Source: Opisthocomus hoazin
Taxonomy: Eukaryota; Chordata; Aves; Opisthocomiformes; Opisthocomidae
Length of the DNA stretch: 64,000 nucleotides
Assembly: GCF_030867145.1 (NCBI RefSeq)
Contig: NC_134440.1
Location: 4,836,001 to 4,900,000, forward strand
Reading direction: 5' to 3'
How positions within the stretch are numbered: the first letter of the stretch is position 1; each line of letters starts with the position of its first letter. Under the pieces are notes generated by a model, which was not told the origin of the DNA, searched no databases, and worked only from the letters and a program-made list of their open reading frames with translations. Both the position numbers and the translations under genes were made by a program. Positions 13,125-20,933 of this stretch are shown one piece after another.

Positions 13125-13215
13125 TTTTTTTTTTTTTTTTTTTCCAAAGAGGAAAATGGATTAAGCCATTGCAAAACTCATCTCTGCTGCAAGGGGGGGG
13201 GGGGGGGGGGGGGGG
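13125..13215. repeat. Poly-T tract (19 T) followed by poly-G tract (23 G)
   Basis: A run of T at 13125-13143 is followed about 50 bases later by an unbroken run of about 23 G at 13193-13215. The G run could form a quadruplex and is a common site of length error in sequencing, so the exact count should be treated with caution. Confidence 0.9.
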
Positions 13216-13364
13216 CGGAATTCTGGGGGCTTTTCCCCCCTTAAAGTGTATTAAGCAAGTTCAGACAGGTTTTTTTAAATAAATATTTCTAGTTTTAAAC
13301 TCCATTATTGAACTGTTTGAGCATGCCACATTTTGAAATTTAAAACTAAAAAGTTACTTATACT

Positions 13365-13422
13365 ACTGTCCTAACAAGCCCGGCTGCAGCTGCATTTCAG
13401 CAGGGCTTGTTAGAAGGACAGT
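13365..13422. other. Inverted repeat / miRNA-like hairpin in PLIN3 intron 1
   Basis: The arm ACTGTCCTAACAAGCCC (13365-13381) is complementary to GGGCTTGTTAGAAGGACAGT (13403-13422), apart from a three-base bulge. The loop is about 21 bases and contains GCTGCAGC. The 17 paired bases and ~58-base length would suit a short pre-miRNA, but I do not recognise the arms as a known miRNA. It could also be a chance palindrome or a remnant of a small inverted-repeat element. Confidence 0.35.
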
Positions 13423-13943
13423 AATCTGTCATGGTCCAGTGAGAAGATGTTCAGCGATTCCCACCACTGGCCCTGCTTCTGCAGGGTGCATCTTTCTTCC
13501 AAGTGTTCCAGTCCTTGGCCAGCAAAGAGCCTGTGCGCTGGGAAGCTGAACCAGAAGTATCTCTAGCAGAAAAAATGCATGACAGATAAGACAGTTCTCA
13601 CCCACTTCTACCCTGCGACTTTGAAGCCAGTCAAATATTATCAGCAATAGAATAAGTAGGATTGTTATTGTTTTTTAAAGTGTTTGGCTGTTTGGGGATT
13701 GAGGGAGGTGACTGAATAGTCCTTGTCCTACATAAATATTTGCACATCATAAACCATGGAGCCTCTCAAATATCTTCACAACCTTGCAAGAAAGATTAGT
13801 GATGCCAGACTAATGTTCCTAGGACATAGTGAATTATGGATCCCAGCTTCGCCCTCTGCTTTTCACCAGTTGTGCTAGGACTTTAATTCACGGGAGGAAA
13901 TTAAATTGTACTCATGATGTTATGCTCTTGGTTTTCCTTTCAG

Positions 13944-14020
13944 CTGCAGCCGAATTCAGCATGGCATCACCGAAGACCACAAAAAAAGATCTGCTGAAGG
14001 CTGAGGAACAGCAGCAAGCG
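13944..14020 (+). CDS. PLIN3: PLIN3 exon 2 (first coding exon)
   Basis: The acceptor is TTTTCCTTTCAG at 13932-13943. The exon has 17 bases of 5' UTR, then the ATG at 13961 and 20 codons ([20 protein letters not shown]). The donor is GCG|GTAGGT, phase 0. The short polar N-terminus resembles the pre-PAT segment of other perilipins. Confidence 0.9.
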
Positions 14021-17000
14021 GTAGGTGCCAGCACAGCTAGCACTCTAACATGCAACAGCTAAACTATGTGTTTACAGATACACTGGTAAACTAACTTCCG
14101 TCAGCACCTCAAAACCAGGCTGGAGTCGCAGAAAAATTAACTGCATGACGCTGTGGCTAAATCTAAACCCCGTTAATGAAGAAGCTAACTTCTTTTGCTG
14201 AAGAGGAAACTTCAGGGCTGGCTCAAGTAATTCTGAAACATGGGCTGTTATGGGTCCTATTTCCACATCTGGGTTTGGTGCTGGAGCCCAGCGTGACTCA
14301 GAATTGATGAGCCCGGAGCTCAAACTTTTAATCCTGGCTTGTTGATGACTTGCTACTGGTATTTGGATGAGTCCCTTCAATTCTGAGTTTAAGCAGGATG
14401 AGGAGGTGGACTGGATGTCCCCTTAGGACCTTTCTGGATAGACACATGGCTTATATTCACTCACCAGCTTGAGGCTGGGCCTCTCATGTCACTTATTTCT
14501 CTTGGGTTTTAGAGTGCTGTCAATCGGGTAACCAGCTTACCCTTGCTCAACTCTGCATTCAACCTGGTCTCATCTGCCTACAACCACACCAAGGAGACGC
14601 ATCCTTACCTCAGTGGGGTCTGCAATGTGGCTGAGACGGTGGCTGCTGTCGCAGTAGGCAGCGTGGTTGGTGGGGCACAGCCCATCCTGAACCAGCTTGA
14701 GCCACAAAGTAAGTGAAGAGGCTGGAGCGAGCCTTTCTGCACAGAGGACTAGGGGGGGAAAGGGAGTTCCATCTGCCCGTTGGGTGCTACCCATCTCCTA
14801 CAGCACATCCTTCTAGTTAGTCATAGCACTGAGTCGTCCACTCAGCTGCTCACTGAACCCACTGCATTCCACGGACACGAAACTATTACGAGCAGAAACA
14901 AAGTTTGGCCTCTTGTCTGGGTTTAAGTCGTTAAGCAAAAGCTCCCTGCTCTTCCTCTGTCACTCCAAGTTACGAGCATCCCACCTGGCAGGAGCAGTGT
15001 CCATCTTGAATGCAGCTCAGTCTGCCTCATTCCAGCACTTTTCAGCCCTTTAAACTAATCGCCCTACCCAGCAGGGATAAGTGTTGTGCCTCGACTGAAG
15101 CACTGTGCTGCCAACAGCCAGAAAGCTGGGAAGGCAAAGTGGAGACTCTTTGAGTCTGCCAAATTGTAGGGTTTGTTCACTTTTGAACAAGACACCCTAC
15201 ACACACACCCCACCCCAGAACAGTGATTTGGTTTTTTGGCTTGTTTTCATGAGTGTATCCTGAATTGGCCACTGTTGGGTCAGAAACCCCTCTCCAAACT
15301 GAAGAATAAACTGGTACCTGTTGTCTTGTCTAGTTGCACTTGTAAACGAATATGCCTGCAAAGGACTGGACCAGCTGGAGGAGAACTTGCCTTTTCTTCA
15401 ACAGCCAGCAGATAAGGTAAAGTAAATGCTTTTCCTGGGGAAGCCATGACTTGATCTCTTGCTTGGTGGAACTGTTATGGGTAGAGAATACTGAGAAAAC
15501 TTCAGCAGCACTGCTTTGTCAGATCAGTCCCTGGAATGGGCAAAAGGAGGCACTGCTAGCTGATGAAAGATGGAGATAAGCCTTCAGCATGTGGAAATGA
15601 AGGTGTCCGTGTAAATACAGGTGTACTGACTTCCCCAGCTCACCCACAAGACTACAAGCATTATTTAGCCATATGGAAAAGCCACTTCAGGGAGGGAAAA
15701 CCCATTTCAGGGAAAAAAAAAATGTATCTTTGCCTCTCCCTGCTGTAGGTCATCTCAAACACCAAGCAACTGGTTTCCACCAAAGTGACGTCTGCTATGG
15801 ATGCTGCCTGTGAGGCAAAAGAAGCAATGGCTGATAAAGTGACTGAAGCTGTGGACCTCACTAAAAATGTTGTTGGAGACAGCGTCAAGCTGACTAGGTC
15901 CATGGTCACCTCCACTGTTAACAGTGCTGTAGAGGCTGCCCAAGGTGCCAAGCACCTTGTGACTAACAAGGTGACCGAAGCTGTGGACCTCAGTAAACAC
16001 ATTGTGGAGGACAGCGTTGGACTGACCAAGTCTGCAGTTGCTTCTACTATAGTCAATGCTGTGGAAGCTGCCCAAGGTGCCAAGGACCTTGTGACTAACA
16101 AGGTGACCGAAGCTGTGGACCTCAGTAAACACATTGTGGAGGACAGCGTTGGACTGACCAAGTCTGCAGTTGCTTCTACTATCGTCAATGCTGTGGAAGC
16201 TGCCCAAGGTGCCAAGGACCTTGTGACTAACAAGGTGACCGAAGCCGTGGACCTCAGTAAACACATTGTGGAGGACAGCGTTGGACTGACCAAGTCTGCA
16301 GTTGCTTCTACTATCGTCAATGCTGTGGAAGCTGCCCAAGGTGCCAAGGACCTTGTGACTAACAAGGTGACAGAGGCAGTGGATCTCACTAAACACATTG
16401 TGGAGGACAGCGTTGGACTGACCAAGTCTGCAGTTGCTTCTACTATTACTGCTGCTGTGGGGGCTGCCCAGGGTGCAAAGGATCTGGTGACCAACAGAGT
16501 GACTGAAGCAATGGACCTAACCAAAGGGGCTGTTCAGGATGGTGTTGAGAAGACCAAATCAATGGTCACCTCTACAGTCAATACAGCTCTGGATGCTGCA
16601 TACGGCACCATAACCAGCAAAATAAATACAGCCTTGGAGCAGAGCAGAGAGGCTATCCAGGGGGGTGTGGAGATGACTAATTCAGTGGTGACCAACAGCA
16701 TAAGCAAAGCCAAGGCAGTGAGCCAAGCAGTGGCAGGTGGTGTGGAATCTGTCCTGGGTATATCAGAAGATCTGGTGGATCACTACCTCCCGATGACAGA
16801 GGAGGAACTAGGTGAGAAAGTGCTTAGCTGGCGGTTGTGAATGCAAATCCTTTCCTACAGGACTAGAGACCACCTGACACTGCAAGATTCATCTTCCAAA
16901 GCGGACAGGTAGCTCTGAATTTGTCACCAAGCTGGCTGGCTGTCAACACCGACTTGCCACATGGTATGGGACAGAGTTCAGGCGTTTGCTAGCTGGCCCT

Positions 17001-18399
17001 TGCCCATCAGCCTCAAGGCAAATAAACACGTGGGTGCATGCTTCAACCTCTCTGTCAAGTCTGCTTATCTGAAGAGAATGCGCTGAGCAGGGACCGGCCT
17101 ACCTTTAATATCTGAGCAACTACAAACCCCTACTGTTTACGCAGCAAGCTTCAGCCTTCATATTTTTCAATGGGTGATCTTATCTCCTCCCCTCACTTCG
17201 AGCTGGGGGAGTGGAGCATAGCTGCATCTCTGTTCTTGTTTCCTCCAGGTAAACTGGCCACTGCTGTGGAGGGATTTGGTATGGCTTCCGTGGAGGAGCA
17301 GAAACAGCAGCAGAGTTACTTTGTGCGTCTGGGTTCCCTCTCTAACAAAGTCCGCCGCCGAGCCTACCGGCACTCCCTGATCAAACTGCAGCGCGTTAAG
17401 CAAAGCACCCAGGATACTCTCTCACGACTACAGCTGGCAATAAAACTGGTACAAACATGCTTTTTCCTTTTTCCTCCTGTCTGTAGCCTTCCTGCCCTAC
17501 TATCCAGACAGAAGCTCTTCTTCCATCCTGCACCAGCTGCATGTCATCTTGGATCCCTCCCTGGGAGGGAAGCGCTTCTGCTTCTCTGATTCTGTGTGCT
17601 TGCAATACAGCTGTTCCTTTCATTTTCCCTATCAGATTGAATCTGTGAAACAAGAGGTTGGCCAGAAGCTTCTGGATGGGCAGGAGAAGCTCTATCAGCT
17701 GTGGGTGGACTGGAGCCTGACCCAGCCCAAAGGAAACCAAGTTAAAACTGCCTCCCAACCAGAGGTATCCCTAGAAGGGCACAGGTGGATGGTGTAGCTC
17801 TCCTCTGCTCCAGTAACTGAGCTATGTCTCTTTCCCAGCAGGTAGAGTCACGGACTCTAGCTATGCTGCGTATCATCACCCAGCAGCTACAACCTGTTTA
17901 CACGAACCTGAGAACCAGCATCCAGGGCCTCCCCAGCAACATCCAAGAAGCTGTGTATCAGGCCGCTCGAAATATCCACAAACTCCATAGTTCTTTTTCC
18001 AGTGCTATGTCTTTCCAGGACCTCTCCAGCACCATGCTGGCCCAGAGCCAGGACCGTGTGGCAGAGGCCCGAAGGTCCCTAGATGACCTGTTTGAGTATG
18101 TAACTCAGAACATCCCTCTGAACTGGCTTGTGGGTCCCTTCAGGGCGATAGCTAAAGGGTCACGGGAGAGCAGAAAGCAGAAGAAGAAAGATACGGTGAC
18201 TGATACAAAATCACCCGTGCTGGGAAAGGCTACGTCAAAGGAGGTGGCTCAGGCACCCAAAGGGCCAAAGGGAGCAAACAGGATCCCAGGGGAAGGGTGT
18301 GAAGTGCTAGAGAAGCTGGAAGAGAAGGCAGAGAAGGACGCAGATGTGGCACTGGCTGCAAAGGAGATAAAAACTAAGGCACCAGAGGAAGATCTTTGA
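13961..18399 (+). CDS. PLIN3: Perilipin-3 (TIP47), repeat-expanded, seven coding exons
   Basis: This perilipin coats lipid droplets and exchanges between cytosol and the droplet surface. The coding exons are 13961-14020, 14513-14708, 15334-15416, 15749-16811, 17249-17448, 17636-17764 and 17839-18399. All junctions have AG/GT ends and keep frame, giving 763 residues. The ATG has A at -3 and G at +4. Residues ~21-113 form the PAT domain ([20 protein letters not shown]). Residues ~144-450 are 11-mer repeats. From ~455 the [14 protein letters not shown] motif leads into the C-terminal four-helix bundle ([18 protein letters not shown], then QVESRTL and NWLVGPF). A lysine-rich tail ends in KAPEEDL. 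Human PLIN3 (434 residues) shares QVESR, WLVGPF and a KAPEE ending, which with position beside TICAM1 supports PLIN3 over PLIN2, 4 or 5. The odd feature is the expanded repeat region, which is reminiscent of PLIN4. Confidence 0.95.
14513..14708 (+). CDS. PLIN3: PLIN3 exon 3 (PAT domain, first half)
   Basis: The acceptor is CTTGGGTTTTAG and the donor CAAA|GTAAGT. It encodes residues 21-85 plus one base, including [15 protein letters not shown] and the PAT core [13 protein letters not shown]. Phase 1 leads correctly into the isoleucine completed by exon 4. Confidence 0.95.
15334..15416 (+). CDS. PLIN3: PLIN3 exon 4 (PAT domain, second half)
   Basis: The acceptor is TGTCTTGTCTAG and the donor AAG|GTAAAG. 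It encodes [18 protein letters not shown] and the rest of the PAT domain to residue 113. The match to human PLIN3 (EYAHRGLDKLEENLPILQQP) is strong. Confidence 0.95.
15749..16811 (+). CDS. PLIN3: PLIN3 exon 5 (giant exon with the 11-mer repeat array)
   Basis: The acceptor is CCCTGCTGTAG. The donor at 16812 (ACTAG|GTGAGA) splits a glycine codon completed by exon 6. The exon is 1063 bases long because it holds about seven 132-base repeat units, then [20 protein letters not shown]. If the donor is not used, the frame continues for nine codons and stops at 16840. Confidence 0.93.
15839..16762 (+). repeat. PLIN3: Tandem array of 132-base (44-residue) perilipin repeat units
   Basis: Unit starts fall at 15839, 15971, 16103, 16235, 16367, 16499 and about 16631, exactly 132 bases apart. 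Each unit reads as four 11-mers, for example [33 protein letters not shown] and [11 protein letters not shown]. Such 11-mers fold into an amphipathic helix that binds lipid droplets (known for perilipins). Units 2, 3 and 4 differ from one another by only one or two silent bases of 132. Units 1, 6 and 7 are diverged and unit 5 is intermediate, a pattern of recent central duplication or gene conversion. Confidence 0.95.
17021..17026 (+). terminator. PLIN3: Possible intronic poly(A) signal in PLIN3 intron 5
   Basis: AATAAA lies 181 bases after the stop codon (TGA 16838-16840) that is met when the exon 5 donor is read through. Together they could end a shorter mRNA. The protein would keep the PAT domain and repeats and end in GEKVLSWRL instead of the helix bundle. 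Only the motif is seen; use is unproven. Confidence 0.3.
17249..17448 (+). CDS. PLIN3: PLIN3 exon 6 (start of C-terminal helix bundle)
   Basis: The acceptor is TTGTTTCCTCCAG and the donor AAACTG|GTACAA. It completes the split glycine and encodes [18 protein letters not shown] and [18 protein letters not shown], the first helices of the bundle shared with PLIN2 and PLIN3. Confidence 0.95.
17636..17764 (+). CDS. PLIN3: PLIN3 exon 7
   Basis: The acceptor is CCCTATCAG and the donor CCAGAG|GTATCC, 43 codons in phase 0. It encodes [19 protein letters not shown] and a Trp-containing helix ([16 protein letters not shown]) that matches human PLIN3 (KLHQMWLSWNQ). Confidence 0.93.
17839..18399 (+). CDS. 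PLIN3: PLIN3 exon 8 (last coding exon)
   Basis: The acceptor region is a tandem CAGCAG (NAGNAG), so the exon may start at 17839 (adding one Gln) or 17842. It encodes [18 protein letters not shown] and the remaining bundle helices to NWLVGPF. A basic, Lys/Glu-rich tail of about 75 residues follows, much longer than the human tail but ending in the similar KAPEEDL. Stop at 18397-18399. Confidence 0.95.
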   Translation, partial: QVESRTLAMLRIITQQLQPVYTNLRTSIQGLPSNIQEAVYQAARNIHKLHSSFSSAMSFQDLSSTMLAQSQDRVAEARRSLDDLFEYVTQNIPLNWLVGPFRAIAKGSRESRKQKKKDTVTDTKSPVLGKATSKEVAQAPKGPKGANRIPGEGCEVLEKLEEKAEKDADVALAAKEIKTKAPEEDL

Positions 18400-19345
18400 A
18401 AAATTCCAGCTTTTCTGGCTGAGGCTCCCTGGCTAGAACAACACTTCAGCTTTTAACTGTGTGTCCAACTGCCAACTGTGCCAAGAGTGCCTCCTGCACT
18501 CTCCCTGCCCCAGGATGATTTTACAGTAAGACATAGTTTGCAAGGAGACTGGATAACCAAGGTGGGGTGATTCCATATCTTGATTTACTATTTTTAAAAT
18601 CATGCTGCTGCACTGAAAGGGAACAGGGGGACCTGCACTTCAGCTTTGTAAGTCAGCCCAGCTGGATGTGTGAATGGCTGATCCTTGCTGAGACAAGTTG
18701 AGGGAGAGAAGATGGGGTCTCAACTTATTTTTAATGTTGGATTTGTTTTTAATTCGTCCAAGCTGCAGAGATCTTGAGGATGATGCACGTGACCTGTGAT
18801 ACCATTTCTCCCCTTCTACAAGTTTAAAAATATGTGTTACAGACACGACTTTCTTTCTGCCTGTTGTGCTTCTGGCAAGGCTCAGCCCTGCAGCCCAGCA
18901 GGAACAGCTGGGGGCCAGAGGCTGCTTCTCAGAAAGACACTTCTCTTTACGGATCAGCCACGCTTTTTCTTTCGTAGAGAAACACTTGGTGAGGTGGGAT
19001 TTTTCTTTTCAGCGTGCCCATTTGCAGCGGGATTCTCTTTCCTAGCGTAGAAATGACTTCAGGGATCGCCTGTTTGTGTGTGTAACTCCACGCACGAAAC
19101 GCTTCGCAGCCATGAAGAATCTGGCAAAGGAGGCAGCTTCTGCCAGGAGTTACTCTGCCGTGGTAGCAGGATACCCTGCTGTTAAAACTGGGGAGACGAT
19201 CGGTGCTGGTTATTTTCCTGGCAATCAGTGCTTTGTAATCATTTCTAATGTAACTTCTTTTGGTAACACGTCCTGGCACGGTCCCTGTGCTAAGGCTGGA
19301 ATAACAGCAGCCAGACTTCAGAATAAAGCGTGACCTGCGTTCAAA
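18400..19345 (+). terminator. PLIN3: PLIN3 3' UTR and likely poly(A) signal
   Basis: Noncoding sequence follows the stop. The first clean AATAAA is at 19322-19327 (cagAATAAAgcg), and another is at 19469-19474. The first would give a 3' UTR of about 940 bases. The gene would then end within about 900 bases of the proposed TICAM1 start on the same strand. Confidence 0.55.
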
Positions 19346-19559
19346 GAAATGCCTGTTTCTCGTGCGTATCTGAAGCTGCAGCCCCCAGCCCAACTTGGTA
19401 AGCAGCCTGCGCTTAACAAAGCGCTTCTCCGGGCAGCCTGGATGCTCTCTGCTTGTGCTGGAGGAAAATAAAGAAATGCTTTCAGCAGGGGCTGCTCTCT
19501 GCTCGTGCTGGAGGAATATCAATGCTTTCAGCGGGTCTCACGTTCTGCCTCCGTCCGAG

Positions 19560-20080
19560 GCAGAAAAGCAACTTCGCTGTTCGCCCCCCCCGACTCTCCC
19601 CTGCCCTCCCGCGGCCCGGCGCCTCTGCACGGCCCCGCTCCCCCCCAGCGCTGGCCCCGTACGGCCCGGGCCTGACCTCCCCCGCTCGGCTCCGGCCGGG
19701 GGGCACCGGGTACCGGCGGGCAGGGCCGGGCCCCCCGGGGCTGCCCTCGGCCTCCGGGGAGGGGGGCGGCGGCTCAGCCGGGCAGGGCGGACCCCGCCAC
19801 CCGCGCACCCCCGGGCAGGCCCCGCCCCTCCCGGGCAGGCCCCGCCCCACTGCGCCGCTTCCTCGCGTAGCAGCAGGCCCCGGCGGGGCGGGCGGTCCCC
19901 GCGGCTCAGGCCCCGCCAGCAGCCGGCCCCGCCGCCCCCAGCCCTCCCGCGGGGAGCACCGCGCCGGAGGTAGGCCGGCCCCGTCCCCCTCCCCTTCCCG
20001 GGTGCGGGGGGCTGCGGGGAGCGGGGCGGGGCTCGGCCGCCCTCCCGTCCCCTCCCGCCGCCGTTTCACTGAGTCAGAGG
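19560..20080 (+). promoter_or_regulatory. TICAM1: CpG island promoter of TICAM1
   Basis: Very GC- and CpG-rich. Two GC boxes lie in a direct duplication (CGGGCAGGCCCCGCCC at about 19812 and 19832), an Sp1-type arrangement. A consensus donor CGGAG|GTAGGC (GT at 19970-19971) could end an alternative noncoding first exon here. An exact AP-1 site TGAGTCA is at 20070-20076, at the island's 3' border. Confidence 0.65.
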
Positions 20081-20230
20081 TTTTCGTGGAAAGAACCAGC
20101 AACTTCCTTAGGCTCGGCTCGAGCTCCTTCGTTAGGCAATTAGAGGATTTTTACGAGACACAGAAAAATAATTTGAAATTGGGAACTTTCCCCGTCGGGG
20201 AGCTGTTCCGGGGCATTCGCCGGGGCTCGG

Positions 20231-20354
20231 TTTAAATGGGGAGGGCTCTGCCACCGGGCCCTGTCCCTCCGGGGAGCCTCCAGGCACCCGCTGCTCCGCC
20301 CGGACACCTCCTGCTCCTCCTGCTCCTTCATTCAGCCCCGGACAGGAGCCTGTG
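20231..20354 (+). promoter_or_regulatory. TICAM1: TATA-like box and candidate noncoding exon 1 of TICAM1
   Basis: TTTAAAT at 20231-20237 is followed by a GC-rich stretch and the consensus donor CCTGTG|GTGAGT (GT at 20355-20356). A first exon from about 20262 to 20354 would splice to the acceptor at 20751-20752. This is an alternative to the island-type start upstream; both could be used. Transcript ends would decide. Confidence 0.45.
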
Positions 20355-20752
20355 GTGAGTGCGGGGGCTTGGCGGGGCTCCGGGACGAGACGTGGGTGGA
20401 GAGATGATGTCCACAGCCCCACTCGGCAGCTTGGCAGGGGATGCGTGTGGGTTACCAGCCCTCTCGGCGCGAGCAGTTTGAATGGGCTGCCTCGAAGCGC
20501 GCTTTATTCCTTGACTGCCCATCACAAGGAGCCCACGAGGCCGCTGAAACCACTTGGATTTACCTAAATACATCACTAGTTCAGCAGTTATTTTAAAACA
20601 GTTGTAACGGATGTGAAACGAACGCACAGAGCTTGCTCTCTGCTTAATAACAGAGTTGGAACAACGTGGGGAGCGCTGCGCAGATGCAGAAATGCTTGAG
20701 AGCGCTGAGGGAGAGCGTGGGAGCTCTGCAAGGCTTTGTGTTCTCCCCGCAG

Positions 20753-20933
20753 GTTCACCTGGCCGGTTCCTCAGGACAGAGATCCCGGTTCGGAGACGAG
20801 CCCCTGAGCAGCAAAGAGCTACCGGAGGTGCGACCACGGCCTCGCAGAGCAACAAACCTTCGCTCCGAGGGCTGTAATATGCTTCTTCCATCCATGCTGC
20901 TTCAGTCCACCGCCCGGGCCACCTGCTGATGAG
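20753..20933 (+). other. TICAM1: TICAM1 5' UTR part of the coding exon, with a uORF
   Basis: The acceptor TGTTCTCCCCGCAG ends at 20752. The 181-base leader contains an upstream ATG at 20879 with a 16-codon frame (starting MLLPSMLLQS) that ends at 20927-20929. This is four bases before the main ATG. A second upstream ATG (20929) overlaps that stop as TGATG and runs out of frame into the coding sequence. The arrangement suggests translational damping or re-initiation. Confidence 0.6.

Larger units (their letters stand above)
8987..13943 (+). other. PLIN3: PLIN3 intron 1 (inferred), mostly featureless
   Basis: About 5 kb between the proposed exon 1 donor and the exon 2 acceptor. It contains no convincing exon. 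Three things stand out: an AT-rich patch at about 10.44-10.59 kb with TTAATTAG and CAATTAAG homeobox-type cores, a poly-T plus poly-G pair at 13.13-13.22 kb, and an inverted repeat at 13.37-13.42 kb. Confidence 0.45.

Noticed and set aside
15661-16524. 287-codon open frame on the minus strand across PLIN3 exon 5
   Set aside because: It is the antisense shadow of the repeat array; its own repeats mirror the PLIN3 units and no splice or start context supports it.
20179-20192. Possible NF-kB site GGGAACTTTCCCC upstream of TICAM1
   Set aside because: Half-sites are spaced wrongly for the 10-base kB consensus; kept only as a weak resemblance.
19453-20235. 260-codon plus-strand frame in the TICAM1 CpG island
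   Set aside because: Low-complexity Pro/Ala/Gly/Arg translation of GC-rich DNA; it crosses the proposed TICAM1 donor at 19970.
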